A DNA stretch of 64,000 bases from Heyndrickxia sporothermodurans. GTDB taxonomy: Bacteria > Bacillota > Bacilli > Bacillales > Bacillaceae_C. The position numbers were made by a program, and so were the translations under genes. The notes below the pieces were generated by a model. The model searched no databases. It worked only from the letters and a program-made list of their open reading frames with translations, and was not told where the DNA came from. Location: NCBI RefSeq assembly GCF_016785185.1, contig NZ_JAEKDY010000003.1; one strand, 5' to 3'. Numbering within the stretch: position 1 is the stretch's first letter; each line of letters starts with the position of its first letter. This document shows, one piece after another, positions 18,871-28,241 of this stretch.

Positions 18871-18937
18871 TTCTACAACAATACTTTCGCAAACATCCAT
18901 GTGAAAAAAGAGCCGATAAATTATAGGAGTGAGTAGC

Positions 18938-20338
18938 TTGAAAACAGTCGTTGTCATTGGCGGAGGAATTACAGGGCTTTCCACACTGTACTACCTTCAA
19001 CAATTAAAAAAAACATCAAACATTGAATTAAATTTACAATTAATAGAAGGAAATGATGAATTAGGAGGAAAAATCCACTCTGTCCAAACAGATGAATTTA
19101 TTATGGAAACAGGAGCCGACTCCATCGTTGCCCGGAAACAAGGAGTCGCTGAACTATTAGAAAATCTCCACTTACATAACGAAATGGTCAATAATGCAAC
19201 AGGAAAATCATTTATCTACCACCATGGACAATTGAAGCCAATTCCTGATGATACCGTTTTTGGTATTCCTATGAGCAAAGAAGCATTATTGAGCAGTGAA
19301 TTAATCTCTGAAGCGGGAAAAAATGAAGCATTAAAAGATTTTACAACTACAAATGAATCGTTTACAAAAGATAGCTCAATTGGCCAATTCCTCGAACACT
19401 TTCTCGGTAAAGAAATCGTTGAAAACCAAATTGCACCAGTTCTTTCAGGAGTGTATTCCGGGAAATTAAACGAACTAACATTAGCAACTACCCTTCCCTA
19501 TTTATTAGATTACAAAAATCAATATGGAAGCATTATGAAAGGCCTATCCGAAAACAAAGAACGATTCCAATCTGCCGATAATAAAAAATTTGTCTCATTT
19601 AAAAATGGGCTTTCTACTTTAATTGATCGACTTGAAATAGAATTAACGAATGTTGAAATTTTAAAAGGAATAAAGGCAACATCGATTATTCATACTCAAG
19701 ACGGTTATACCGTTACATTGGAAAATGGAACGACGATTCATGCGGACTATATTGTGCTTAGCACTCCACATCAAGTGGCACAATCCCTTTTACAAAATGA
19801 AGTACTTGATGAAGATTTTAATCAACTAGTTAGCTCATCGCTTATAAGTGTATATCTAGGATTCGATGTTCCTGACGAGAAACTTCCGGCTGATGGAACA
19901 GGTTTTATCGTTCCTGATAATAGTGATCTTGTCTGTAATGCATGTACGTGGACAAGCAGAAAATGGACACATACATCGAAAAACAATCACTTATTATTAC
20001 GACTTTTTTATAAAAACACAAATCCTGATACTTTTGAACACTTAAACAGCTTAAATGAAAAAGAATTAATTCAAGTTGCCTTGAAGGATATCGAAAAAAG
20101 TTTAGGTATAATCGGGGAACCAAAACATTACGAAGTGACAAAATGGACTGATTTAATGCCTAAATATTCCTTATCCCATCGAAAAACCATTGAATCCTTA
20201 AATAAAAAAATAGCTGATCTTTATCCGAACATCACTCTCGCTGGTTGTTCCTATTACGGTGTGGGCATTGCAGATTGTATCATGAATGGGAAAGAGACAG
20301 CAAACCAATTAATCGAACAAATTTCAAATAATAATTAA
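18938..20338 (+). CDS. cgoX: Coproporphyrinogen III / protoporphyrinogen oxidase (HemY/CgoX type)
   Basis: FAD enzyme of 466 residues for a late heme step; in Gram-positives this family (formerly HemY) oxidises coproporphyrinogen III. The FAD-binding motif VVIGGGITGLSTLYYL is at the N-terminus, followed by EGNDELGGKIHS and METGADSIVA; the C-terminal FAD contact CSYYGVGIADCIMNG is present. The TTG at 18938 is the start: AGGAG ends 8 nt upstream, while the GTG at 18929 overlaps that site. It is alone, not with hemE and hemH, and lies immediately after a family C repeat. Length fits the family (about 470). Confidence 0.9.
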   Translation: MKTVVVIGGGITGLSTLYYLQQLKKTSNIELNLQLIEGNDELGGKIHSVQTDEFIMETGADSIVARKQGVAELLENLHLHNEMVNNATGKSFIYHHGQLKPIPDDTVFGIPMSKEALLSSELISEAGKNEALKDFTTTNESFTKDSSIGQFLEHFLGKEIVENQIAPVLSGVYSGKLNELTLATTLPYLLDYKNQYGSIMKGLSENKERFQSADNKKFVSFKNGLSTLIDRLEIELTNVEILKGIKATSIIHTQDGYTVTLENGTTIHADYIVLSTPHQVAQSLLQNEVLDEDFNQLVSSSLISVYLGFDVPDEKLPADGTGFIVPDNSDLVCNACTWTSRKWTHTSKNNHLLLRLFYKNTNPDTFEHLNSLNEKELIQVALKDIEKSLGIIGEPKHYEVTKWTDLMPKYSLSHRKTIESLNKKIADLYPNITLAGCSYYGVGIADCIMNGKETANQLIEQISNNN

Positions 20339-20464
20339 ACGAAAAGGCATGTATCTATTAACATTAAAAGGTTCTCTTTAAAGGTGTAAAACAGTAAATA
20401 ACAATACAAATAGGGTGCGAAATCGAAGTGTTACGACTGAATGGTGATTTCCCTGAGTTAGAAA

Positions 20465-20651
20465 AATAACCGGAAAAATTCCGTTTAATTTGGGAAATAC
20501 CCATATTTCCTTAAAAATAGAGGAAGTTTTTCCGGTTAAATGATCTAAATCATTGGATTTTGTCTTATTTAGAGAAGTTAACCGGAATACCTCCGCTTAT
20601 TTCTGTTACTTAAGCCCATCTAATATACAATAGCCGGAAATTCTCCGCCTA
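20465..20651. repeat. Cluster of repeat family D units
   Basis: Four copies of a unit of about 20 bp, consensus TAACCGGAA-N4-TCCGCTTA: direct copies at 20467, 20578 and 20631 and an inverted one at 20520-20538. Spacing is irregular (about 50-60 bp), so it is not a CRISPR array or a simple tandem repeat. Confidence 0.55.
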
Positions 20652-20801
20652 TGAATTCTTATATTTATTCCATCTGTCCTCCAAATATCGTAGGTATATT
20701 CAAGTTACATCCATAACTTAATTCCTTTTAAGAACATAGTGGTTTCACGTCTCCGTTGTAAATAAATTAGTTTCTGGTTTTACATGGGTTTTAAGAAATA
20801 T

Positions 20802-20842
20802 AAAAAGCATGGAGAATTCCTTTACGAATTACCATGCTTTTT
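20802..20842. terminator. Intrinsic terminator between cgoX and the NSS transporter
   Basis: AAAAAGCATGG pairs with CCATGCTTTTT, with an inner GAATTC/GAATT helix. It works on paper in both directions and lies 80 bp past the NSS stop. Confidence 0.7.
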
Positions 20843-20922
20843 CGGAAGTTATTTAACTTGTTTTTTCACTCTTTGCACTTCAAAAGAGAACCGGTTACTA
20901 TCAACGTAGATACATGCTTTTT

Positions 20923-22266
20923 TTACCAAACCCCTAACACATCTAGCATGACCGCAATAATTAGTAACGGAGCAACATAACGAAGAAGGAAAAACCATGT
21001 TTCAAATAATCCCTTTTTCAGATTGCTGCCTTTTTGAAGTTCTTCATACAAAGCGGTTTTTTTCATTTTTAACGGTACAAAAATAGCGATAAGCAACGAT
21101 CCAAGCGGCATTAATATATTACTAACTGTGTAATCCATTAAATCGAAAAATGTTTTTCCAAAGAGTTTGATATCTCCTAGCACACCATAGGAAAGTGCAG
21201 ATGGGATGCCGAAAGCAAAGATGGCCAGTCCGATAATCCACGACCACTTCTTACGCCCGTTCGGATTTCCTTTAGATATGACCGAAACGATGATTTCTAA
21301 CATCGAAAAAGCAGACGTTAAAGCGGCAAATAAGAATAGAATTAAAAATGCGATAAAGAACAACATACCGAATGGTAAATGGCTAAACACGGTAGGTAGA
21401 ACATTAAATAATAGCACCGGTCCTGCCCCAGGCTCTAATCCCATCGCAAATACTGCAGGGAAAATCGCAAGTCCTGCCAAAAGGACAATCACTAGATTCA
21501 TTCCAACAATTGAAATGGCTGAACGCGGCAAGCTTTGACTTTTCGGTAAATACGAACTGTAGGTGACCATTACTGAAACACCGACACTTAAAGTGAAGAA
21601 CGACTGCCCCATCGCCTCTAAAATTGTTTTGGACGTTACTTTTGAAAAATCAGGCTGTAATAAAAAGGTAACTCCCTCCATCGCCCCATCCAATGTAACG
21701 GCACGAATAACAAGTAAGATAAAAAGAATAAATAATGCGGGCATCATAATTTTGCTTGCTTGCTCAATTCCTTTTTGCACTCCTTTGGCAACAACTAAGA
21801 TGGTAATTAGCATAAAGAGGAATTGAACAATTAGACTAATCGTTGGATTCGAGATTGTTGCTCCAAAGACATCCGCATATTGTGCAGAGCTAAGGCCATT
21901 CAAGTCACCTTTGATCGTCTTAAATAAATAAATGATAATCCATCCACCGATCACACTGTAAAACGAAAGCAAGATAAAACAAGTTACCATTCCGAGAATA
22001 CCAATCCAGTGCCATTTCGTTCCAGGTGCGATTTTCCGATATGAAGCAATCGCATGATCCTGTGTAGAGCGACCAATTGTAAATTCAGCTAGTAATAACG
22101 GCAATCCGAGTAATAATGTAAAAACGATAAAAATGAGAAAAAATGCTCCGCCGCCATTTTGGCCAGCTATATAGGGGAATTTCCAAATTGCCCCTAAACC
22201 AATAGCTGACCCAGCAGCTGCTAAAATAAATCCTAGTTTTGATGACCATTGTTCTCGTTGACTCAC
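20923..22266 (-). CDS. Sodium-dependent amino acid transporter, NSS/SNF family
   Basis: A 447-residue neurotransmitter:sodium symporter with the hallmark first helix [21 protein letters not shown] and [10 protein letters not shown], followed by about 11 further membrane segments. It resembles the Bacillus YhdH/YocR group, presumed to import amino acids; the substrate is not known. GTG start at 22266 with AGGAG upstream. It is followed by the tandem T-box gene aroA upstream on the same strand, but 90 bp separate them and it may be transcribed alone. Confidence 0.88.
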   Translation of the reverse strand: MSQREQWSSKLGFILAAAGSAIGLGAIWKFPYIAGQNGGGAFFLIFIVFTLLLGLPLLLAEFTIGRSTQDHAIASYRKIAPGTKWHWIGILGMVTCFILLSFYSVIGGWIIIYLFKTIKGDLNGLSSAQYADVFGATISNPTISLIVQFLFMLITILVVAKGVQKGIEQASKIMMPALFILFILLVIRAVTLDGAMEGVTFLLQPDFSKVTSKTILEAMGQSFFTLSVGVSVMVTYSSYLPKSQSLPRSAISIVGMNLVIVLLAGLAIFPAVFAMGLEPGAGPVLLFNVLPTVFSHLPFGMLFFIAFLILFLFAALTSAFSMLEIIVSVISKGNPNGRKKWSWIIGLAIFAFGIPSALSYGVLGDIKLFGKTFFDLMDYTVSNILMPLGSLLIAIFVPLKMKKTALYEELQKGSNLKKGLFETWFFLLRYVAPLLIIAVMLDVLGVW

Positions 22267-22357
22267 GTGTATTCTCCTCTCAGATGTTCTACATGATGCC
22301 TTTGTTGCTCAATTGTGATCTGAGCGGAAATTGTAGGAACCATGACGCTTTGAATGT

Positions 22358-23434
22358 CTATTGTAATTTATTTTTGAATGATTTTAGTTCTTCCATAAAT
22401 TCATGAAATTGCGGGATATCCATTTGCTGCGCGGAATCAGATAATGCAACAGCTGGATCCGGATGGACTTCAGCCATTACCGCGTCAGCTCCTATTGCTA
22501 ATGCCGCTTTTGCAGTAGGCAGGAGTAAATCCTTTCTTCCTGTTGAATGGGTTACGTCGACGACAACTGGCAAATGTGTTTCTTTTTTTAATATCGGTAC
22601 TGCAGAAATATCTAACGTATTTCGTGTTGCCTTTTCATACGTTCGAATTCCCCGCTCACATAAGATAATTTGGTCATTCCCTTGCGCAATAATGTATTCA
22701 GCCGCATGGATAAATTCATCAATTGTTGCAGCTAAGCCACGTTTTAATAAAACCGGTTTTTTCACCCTTCCTACAGCTTTTAACAAATCAAAGTTTTGCA
22801 TGTTTCTTGCACCTATTTGAATGACGTCGACATAATCAAGGGCAAGTTCAACATCAATTGGATTTAGTATTTCACTAATGACAGCTAAATCATATTCATC
22901 GGCTACTTGGCGTAAAATTTGTAATCCTTCCACACCTAAACCTTGGAAATCATATGGAGAAGTTCTTGGCTTAAATGCTCCGCCGCGCATTAATTTTATC
23001 CCTTGTTCTTTCATTGCTTCTGCAACTAGTCTAACTTGTTCCAAGCTTTCTACAGCACACGGTCCCATAATAAAGGATTGTGTTCCATTACCTATTAATT
23101 CGCCTTTTACATCAACAATTGTATTTTCTTTTTTCTTTTTCCTGGAAACTAATAGTGCTTTACGATTATCGTCTTCTTGCAATTCTAAGCTTGCTTTAAA
23201 AATACCTTTGAAAATATGTTGTAGTGTAGAGGTTTCAAACGGACCTTCATTTTGCTCGGCAACCATATCTAATACTTCTCGTTCACGAATTGGATCAAAA
23301 CGTTTCGTGCCTTGCAGTTTTTTTATTTGACCAATTTCTTGAACGACTCTTCCTCGTTCATTTAGTAAATGTAATAATTGTGAATTAATTTCATCCACCT
23401 TTTGTCTTAATTGTTGTAAATCATTATTCCCCAT
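22358..23434 (-). CDS. aroA: Bifunctional chorismate mutase / DAHP synthase
   Basis: First enzyme of the shikimate pathway. The 358-residue protein has an N-terminal type II chorismate mutase helix bundle (residues about 1-88, with [20 protein letters not shown]), which in Bacillus serves as the sensor for chorismate/prephenate. A linker follows, then a type I-beta DAHP synthase barrel (from about 105: [45 protein letters not shown]). AGGAGGG precedes the ATG. It stands alone behind a leader of about 550 nt with two T-boxes, so its expression should respond to aminoacylation of tRNA. The name follows Bacillus usage (AroA, also AroG). Confidence 0.95.
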   Translation of the reverse strand: MGNNDLQQLRQKVDEINSQLLHLLNERGRVVQEIGQIKKLQGTKRFDPIREREVLDMVAEQNEGPFETSTLQHIFKGIFKASLELQEDDNRKALLVSRKKKKENTIVDVKGELIGNGTQSFIMGPCAVESLEQVRLVAEAMKEQGIKLMRGGAFKPRTSPYDFQGLGVEGLQILRQVADEYDLAVISEILNPIDVELALDYVDVIQIGARNMQNFDLLKAVGRVKKPVLLKRGLAATIDEFIHAAEYIIAQGNDQIILCERGIRTYEKATRNTLDISAVPILKKETHLPVVVDVTHSTGRKDLLLPTAKAALAIGADAVMAEVHPDPAVALSDSAQQMDIPQFHEFMEELKSFKNKLQ

Positions 23435-23461
23435 TAAAAACCCTCCTAATTTGTTGTGTAA

Positions 23462-23700
23462 TTTAATAATAAAAAAGCCCCTACTGAATAATTCAGTAGG
23501 GACGATGTTTATCGCGGTACCACCCTAGTTGCAGAAAATATCTTCTTCTGCCACTCTTTTTTTGTTAACGATCGAAATTCGACCGTCCTTCCTCATCTTT
23601 GTGAAGGGAAGGATGCTCCAGAACCCGAAATTCATGTTTATCTTTGTGCTGATTTGCACCAACCATCAGCTCTCTTTAACAGGGAGATAAACATTACTGT
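23462..23700 (-). promoter_or_regulatory. T-box riboswitch, gene-proximal; apparent specifier CAC (His)
   Basis: On the minus strand: stem I base GTTTATCT/AGATAAAC, the AGAGAGCTGATGG motif, the T-box AGGGTGGTACCGCGA (23526-23512) and a terminator formed by GTCCCTACTGAAT/ATTCAGTAGGGGC with a T run (23503-23470). The right side of the specifier loop, between ATCAG and AGATAAAC, reads CACAA, giving CAC (23648-23646) as codon. It sits directly before aroA. Confidence 0.88.
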
Positions 23701-23734
23701 TGATTCTATCATTGCGTGTTCATATTTAAATGCA

Positions 23735-23965
23735 AAAAGTCCCTACTGATATTAATCAGTAGGGACGATAATTATCGCGGTACCACCCTAATTGTAGATG
23801 ATAAAATTCATCTACCACTCATCATTGTTAACGATCATTTCGACCGGCTTTTCCTTCGCAAAAACTCGGAAAAGAAGCTCCAGGATTGAAATTCAAGTTT
23901 ATCTTTATACTGATTTACACCGGCCATCAGCTCTCTAAAATAGTGAGATAAACAATACTTAGTTC
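23735..23965 (-). promoter_or_regulatory. T-box riboswitch, distal; apparent specifier UAU (Tyr)
   Basis: Same architecture as the following T-box: GTTTATCT/AGATAAAC, AGAGAGCTGATGG, T-box AGGGTGGTACCGCGA (23789-23775) and terminator GTCCCTACTGAT/ATCAGTAGGGAC with T run (23766-23735). The specifier loop reads TATAA, giving UAU (23909-23907), a tyrosine codon, logical for an aromatic pathway gene. Both leaders must read through for aroA expression. Confidence 0.88.
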
Positions 23966-24000
23966 CCTTCAAAACTTTATATTATTTAAGTATGATTTGT

Positions 24001-24030
24001 ATTATAAAGCTTCGATTAAAATATTGTCAA
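24001..24030 (-). promoter_or_regulatory. Sigma-A promoter of the tandem T-box/aroA transcript
   Basis: On the minus strand TTGACA (24030-24025) and TATAAT (24006-24001) are both perfect, with an 18-nt spacer, ending about 35 nt before the first T-box stem. Confidence 0.75.
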
Positions 24031-24079
24031 CACTTTTTTAAATTTTTCTACATTTTAATTATTTTTTAACTATGTTATG

Positions 24080-24207
24080 ATTTCCGCTGCAGGTACTCGC
24101 TTTCCGCGGGGCTGGCGATGAGCCTCCTCATCGCTTCGCTCCCCGCGGGGTCTCATCTGTCCAGCTGATCCCGCTGGAGTCTCGCACCTTCCGCTCCAAT
24201 CAACCTA
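24080..24207. repeat. Dispersed repeat family C, copy 2
   Basis: GC-rich block with TTTCCGCTGCAGG at one end and CCTTCCGCTCCAATCAAC at the other and CTTTCCGCGGGG, GAGCCTCCTC and CCCCGCGGGGTCTC inside. Same order of segments as at 45820-45960 but diverged in the middle. It lies between the aroA promoter and lipA. Confidence 0.7.
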
Positions 24208-24239
24208 ATGACAAAACAACAATAAACTTTTACAAATCT

Positions 24240-25190
24240 TTAATTAAGAAACTGCGCTTTATACTGGTTAATAATTAAATCAGGGTCTTTATTTTCGCCT
24301 TCTAATTGGCGTTGACGGGCTGCTTTATTTACTTGCTCGTCTGCATGGTAACTTGAGCGAACCATCGGGCCGGCTTCACAATGCTTGAATCCTTTTTGAA
24401 GGGCGATTTCTTTTAACTCTGCAAATTCATCTGGATGGACATAGCGTTCTACTTTTAAATGTTTCTTTGTAGGTTGTAAGTATTGACCAATTGTCATAAT
24501 ATCCACACCATGTGCAAGCAAATCATCCATCGCTTCGATGATTTCTTCCTTCGTTTCTCCAAGTCCAACCATTATACTTGATTTTGTTGGTGTTTGAGGA
24601 CTGATTTCTTTTACCCTTTTCAAAAGTTCTAATGAACGATCATAGGTGGCTTTTGCACGAACACGTTTCGTTAAACGACGAACGGTTTCAATATTATGAT
24701 TAAAAATATCCGGACCTGCATCCATTAACGTATGGAGACTTTCATAGTCACCCTTCATATCAGATGGGAGTACTTCGACTGTACATGAAGGAACACGACG
24801 ACGAATCGCACGGACGGTTTCAGCAAAGATCGCCGCACCGCCATCTGCCAAATCATCACGTGCAACAGCAGTAACCACGCAATGACGTAAGCCCATTACT
24901 TCCACCGATCTTGCGACACGTTCTGGTTCTTCCCAATCTAATTCCGTTGGCAAGCCCGTTTTTACTGCGCAAAAACGACAGGCACGGGTACAAGTATCAC
25001 CAAGTATCATAAATGTCGCTGTTTTGCGAACAGCCCAGCATTCATGGATATTCGGACATTTTGCTTCCTCACAGACGGTATGCAATCTTTCTTCCCGCAT
25101 CATTTTTTTCAAGCCTGTGTAACTTTTATTCGTATTTAACTTGATTTTTAACCATTCAGGTTTTCTTAAGTATTCTTCATTTTTAGCCAC
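24240..25190 (-). CDS. lipA: Lipoyl synthase
   Basis: Radical SAM enzyme that inserts two sulfurs into protein-bound octanoyl groups. The 316-residue protein has the auxiliary cluster cysteines Cys40, Cys45 and Cys51 ([13 protein letters not shown]) and the SAM cluster CTRACRFC (Cys67, 71, 74), and ends with the family's C-terminal RSSYHAD. I use the GTG at 25190: AGGAG lies 8 nt upstream and the product starts [13 protein letters not shown] like Bacillus LipA; a GTG 9 nt earlier overlaps the ribosome site. It follows lipM by 11 bp, forming a complete octanoyl-transfer and sulfur-insertion pair. Confidence 0.96.
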   Translation of the reverse strand: MAKNEEYLRKPEWLKIKLNTNKSYTGLKKMMREERLHTVCEEAKCPNIHECWAVRKTATFMILGDTCTRACRFCAVKTGLPTELDWEEPERVARSVEVMGLRHCVVTAVARDDLADGGAAIFAETVRAIRRRVPSCTVEVLPSDMKGDYESLHTLMDAGPDIFNHNIETVRRLTKRVRAKATYDRSLELLKRVKEISPQTPTKSSIMVGLGETKEEIIEAMDDLLAHGVDIMTIGQYLQPTKKHLKVERYVHPDEFAELKEIALQKGFKHCEAGPMVRSSYHADEQVNKAARQRQLEGENKDPDLIINQYKAQFLN

Positions 25191-25201
25191 TATGTACACT
25201 C

Positions 25202-26020
25202 CTACCTTTGAAAAGTATAATCCTCATTTGCATATTTACTTTGCATAAGTTCTTCTACTTCTTTTAACATCTGGTTGTTCGGTTCATATGTAGTTAAATC
25301 AATATTAAGTCCCTTTTTAATACCTTCCATGAATGCGTTCTTTATTTCATCTATTGTTGTTTTTCTACCTAAAATTTGATTAATCGTCACTGCTTTTTTT
25401 GTAAATGCAGTTTTTGCCTTATTTTTTACTTTTTCATTTGGAAATACAAATAGATCATAAAGTGTATCAATATCGATTTCCATCGGGATGGAGCCATGTT
25501 GTAATACGACCCCTTTTTGCCGTGTTTGTGCACTTCCCGCCGCTTTTTTTCCATCAATCTCGAGTTCATACCACGAAGATTCTTCAAAGCAGACAGCCGT
25601 ACCTGACTTTCCGATCGGTGTATTCGGGACAGCTAACTCTGCAGATATACCTAATTTTCGATATCCTTCTAATATTCCTTGAGATAATACGCGATAGGTT
25701 TCAATTATCGAAGGCGACATCTTTTCATGTTTTTCACTAATTATCATGCTGTAAGTCAATTCTTGATCATGTAAAACAGCTAGTCCGCCAGTTGGTCTGC
25801 GAACAATGTCAATCCCTTTTTCCTTAGCTGCTTGGGTATTAATTCTTCCTGTTGTTTTTTGAAAATGACCTAAAGATAATGCCGCAGGATCCCATGTGTA
25901 AAAACGGAGAACCGGTGGAATTAAATCTCGTGAATGCCAATCAAGAAGAACCTCGTCCATTGCCATATTGAATACAGGAGATTGAACTCCGGAATCAATA
26001 AAATACCAAGTTTCACTCAT
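25202..26020 (-). CDS. lipM: Octanoyltransferase LipM
   Basis: Moves octanoyl groups from acyl carrier protein to GcvH, the first step of lipoate assembly in Bacillus. The 272-residue protein belongs to the BPL/LplA/LipB fold. [18 protein letters not shown] marks the lipoyl-binding site, Cys144 in [11 protein letters not shown] is the equivalent of the catalytic cysteine of LipM, and [12 protein letters not shown] holds the conserved lysine. These match LipM rather than LplJ ligases or LipL amidotransferase. AGGTGG precedes the ATG. It is upstream of lipA on the same transcript. Confidence 0.93.
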   Translation of the reverse strand: MSETWYFIDSGVQSPVFNMAMDEVLLDWHSRDLIPPVLRFYTWDPAALSLGHFQKTTGRINTQAAKEKGIDIVRRPTGGLAVLHDQELTYSMIISEKHEKMSPSIIETYRVLSQGILEGYRKLGISAELAVPNTPIGKSGTAVCFEESSWYELEIDGKKAAGSAQTRQKGVVLQHGSIPMEIDIDTLYDLFVFPNEKVKNKAKTAFTKKAVTINQILGRKTTIDEIKNAFMEGIKKGLNIDLTTYEPNNQMLKEVEELMQSKYANEDYTFQR

Positions 26021-26245
26021 GTTGCTTCACCACCTAAAACTCTCAATAATAAATATAGTCGGAATTAATCAAGAAAACTATATTGGAATAATTTTCATCT
26101 TATTCAATCAATTTTTATGATAGCATTGTAGCGAGGTTTGTCAATAACAGGATCGTAATGAAAATAGAATTATGAAATAATGAGTACAAAGAAATAGAAT
26201 GAAATCTATCGGATTACTCATATTTTATTTTTAAATTCAGATATT

Positions 26246-26731
26246 TTATAAAGAAACCCTAGAATTTATCCCCTCTGACTTAAAATCCACCACTTCCCCA
26301 TCTTCATAGATAAAGTGATGCTCATACATTGTGGAATCATACAAAACTTTGTCTAAGTAGTACTTCACATTCGCCATTCCTAAGTTTTCAGGATGGAGAA
26401 CCCAGTTTATGTTCTTCCAGTCTAGTATTCCTTCATCGGTTTTTACTGGAGTGTAGTAATCAAAGGTTTCAGGCAACTCTGCTACAAAAACATACATTCC
26501 ACCCGCATCATGGCCGTCTACTGTCCAAGTAACTGTACCTTTATATTCTATCTGCTCGATCTGCAAGCCTGTTTCTTCCTCTACTTCACGCAACACACCT
26601 TCCAAAGGTGTTTCGCCCATTTCTATTTTTCCACCTACGCCGTTCCAAATCCCCATCCATACTGGTTTATGTCGATTCAACATGAGAAGCTCTTGACCTT
26701 TTTTAATAAAGCATATGGTGTATTTATACAT
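26246..26731 (-). CDS. Nudix hydrolase, MutT/8-oxo-dGTPase-like
   Basis: A 161-residue Nudix protein with a complete Nudix box at residues 34-56 (G-x5-E-x7-REVEEETGL) after GIWNGVGG. This form, with LMLNRHKPVWMGIWNG, resembles small 8-oxo-dGTP or nucleoside diphosphate-derivative hydrolases; the substrate is not certain. I use the ATG at 26731 (GGGAG about 10 nt upstream); the frame stays open 27 codons upstream but without a ribosome site. It diverges from the RNA repair genes with 166 bp between. The 225-bp gap to lipM shows nothing recognisable. Confidence 0.85.
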   Translation of the reverse strand: MYKYTICFIKKGQELLMLNRHKPVWMGIWNGVGGKIEMGETPLEGVLREVEEETGLQIEQIEYKGTVTWTVDGHDAGGMYVFVAELPETFDYYTPVKTDEGILDWKNINWVLHPENLGMANVKYYLDKVLYDSTMYEHHFIYEDGEVVDFKSEGINSRVSL

Positions 26732-26897
26732 AAATATTTTTCTCCCTTTCACCAAAAATAGATGAAGATAATAGTCAACCTCTCTTATTATACAATATTT
26801 AGAAAAATTCAATATAGTGATAGAAACTAAAATATGTTATATTATTCGCAATATATGAGGTGGATTTTTCCATACAAGATAATGAAAGGGGTTCGTT

Positions 26898-28241
26898 ATG
26901 CAGCTATCTATTCGTGCAACTGGAGAGAATGTTCATGTTATTTCTTATTTGTTAGCAAAGAATCCGAATAATAGTTATGAACGGAAGGTAAAAGGACATT
27001 TGGTGCGTCTTTTTTTCAGTAAGTGTAGTGATTTAGAAGTTGATTTCACTATATTTGTGACGCCTGATCCCATTGAATTAAAAAAGAATCATGCCAATGC
27101 TTCCGATATTACCCACTATATTAATGATCGGGAGTTTGCAGTTAGCAGCATCTTTCTTTCTCTTATTCGAACGGCACTTGGAACAGCTTTAAATGGGCAG
27201 CCCATTGATGAGTATCGCGAATGGGTAGATTATCCTTTTCCATTTGAATTCAACTTCGGCCCTGTTTCTTCTTCACTTTCTGATCAAGAAATTGCGAGTC
27301 TTTTTGAACCGTTAGGGTATGAAATGTTCATCTCACGCGATGAGATTGACTATTCTTTTCACTTAAAGGAAAAAAGCACCGCTTGCTTTATAACATTAAA
27401 AGGAAATACGACATTACAAACCGGGCTCAGACAACTATTTGTTTTAATCCCAGTTCTAGATAATTATAAGCATTACTATATTGATCAAAAAGAAGTTGAG
27501 AAAGTTGAAAGATACGGTTCTGGTTGGCTGGAGGAACATCCGTTAAAGGAGTTTATTTTAAAACAGGCACTGCGTTTTAAAGAAATTTATTCTCCTATGA
27601 AAATCGAGGGAGAAATACAAGATTCACCAAATAACAACGTCCGATTAAATGACCAGCGTTATGAAAGAATTATTGAAACTGTAAAAGCAGCTAAATATAA
27701 AGAATCAATTGTTGATTTCGGTTCTGGTGAAGGGAAGTTATCCGTTCGATTAGGATTTGTTGATGGTGTGAAGGAGATTTTAGCAGTGGAGCCCTCTGAA
27801 TCAGCCACTATAAAAGCAATTCGGCGATTTGAAAGAGTCGAATCAAAAATAGATTTCGTTACGCCTACAACTATATGGGGTTCATTATTTTACTATGATG
27901 CTAGATTAAAACATAAAGATATAATCATTTTGTGTGAGGTTATAGAACATATTGATGAATCTCGATTACCAAAAGTAATGCAAACTATTTTCCGAGAATA
28001 TCAACCAAAGACCCTCATCATTACGACACCCAATCAAGAATACAATAACGTTTATGATCTTGGTAACCAAATGCGCCATGATGACCATCGATTCGAATGG
28101 ACTAGAACGGAATTTAAAAAATGGTGTACTGAATGTGCTGAAGAATATCCTTATGACTTGAAATTTGAAGGGATCGGTGAAGAAAACGAGCGATATGGCT
28201 TCCCTACTCAAATATGTGTGTTTACTAGAAAGGAGAGCTGA
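26898..28241 (+). CDS. hen1: 3'-terminal RNA ribose 2'-O-methyltransferase Hen1 (bacterial)
   Basis: RNA repair methyltransferase that marks the 3' end of cleaved RNA so that, once religated by Pnkp, the site resists renewed cleavage. The 447-residue protein has the bacterial N-terminal domain (residues about 1-240), which activates the Pnkp ligase, and a C-terminal SAM domain: VDFGSGEGK (272-280), the metal-binding ECH-type motif CEVIEH (Glu347, Glu350, His351) and RHDDHRFEWTR, all diagnostic of Hen1. GAAAGGGG lies before the ATG. Its stop overlaps the start of pnkp, so the two are coupled, as in the Clostridium thermocellum and Anabaena systems. Confidence 0.93.
   Translation: MQLSIRATGENVHVISYLLAKNPNNSYERKVKGHLVRLFFSKCSDLEVDFTIFVTPDPIELKKNHANASDITHYINDREFAVSSIFLSLIRTALGTALNGQPIDEYREWVDYPFPFEFNFGPVSSSLSDQEIASLFEPLGYEMFISRDEIDYSFHLKEKSTACFITLKGNTTLQTGLRQLFVLIPVLDNYKHYYIDQKEVEKVERYGSGWLEEHPLKEFILKQALRFKEIYSPMKIEGEIQDSPNNNVRLNDQRYERIIETVKAAKYKESIVDFGSGEGKLSVRLGFVDGVKEILAVEPSESATIKAIRRFERVESKIDFVTPTTIWGSLFYYDARLKHKDIIILCEVIEHIDESRLPKVMQTIFREYQPKTLIITTPNQEYNNVYDLGNQMRHDDHRFEWTRTEFKKWCTECAEEYPYDLKFEGIGEENERYGFPTQICVFTRKES

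Larger units (their letters stand above)
20343..20922. repeat. Segment bounded by imperfect inverted repeats of about 60 bp
   Basis: The left end (20343-20400) and the reverse complement of the right end (20864-20922) share GCATGTATCTA, then GGTTCTCTTT and a similar run after it, in the same order and spacing. Between them are about 460 bp with no gene, holding the family D units and a terminator hairpin. The ends abut the stop codons of cgoX and the NSS gene. This looks like a non-coding element with terminal inverted repeats or two copies of one 3'-end repeat facing each other. Confidence 0.55.

Noticed and set aside
18692..19003. Open frames on both strands (about 65-103 residues) over the family C repeat at 18719-18870
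   Set aside because: They follow the GC-rich repeat composition, lack ribosome sites and protein-like conservation, and similar frames appear over the copy at 45820-45960.
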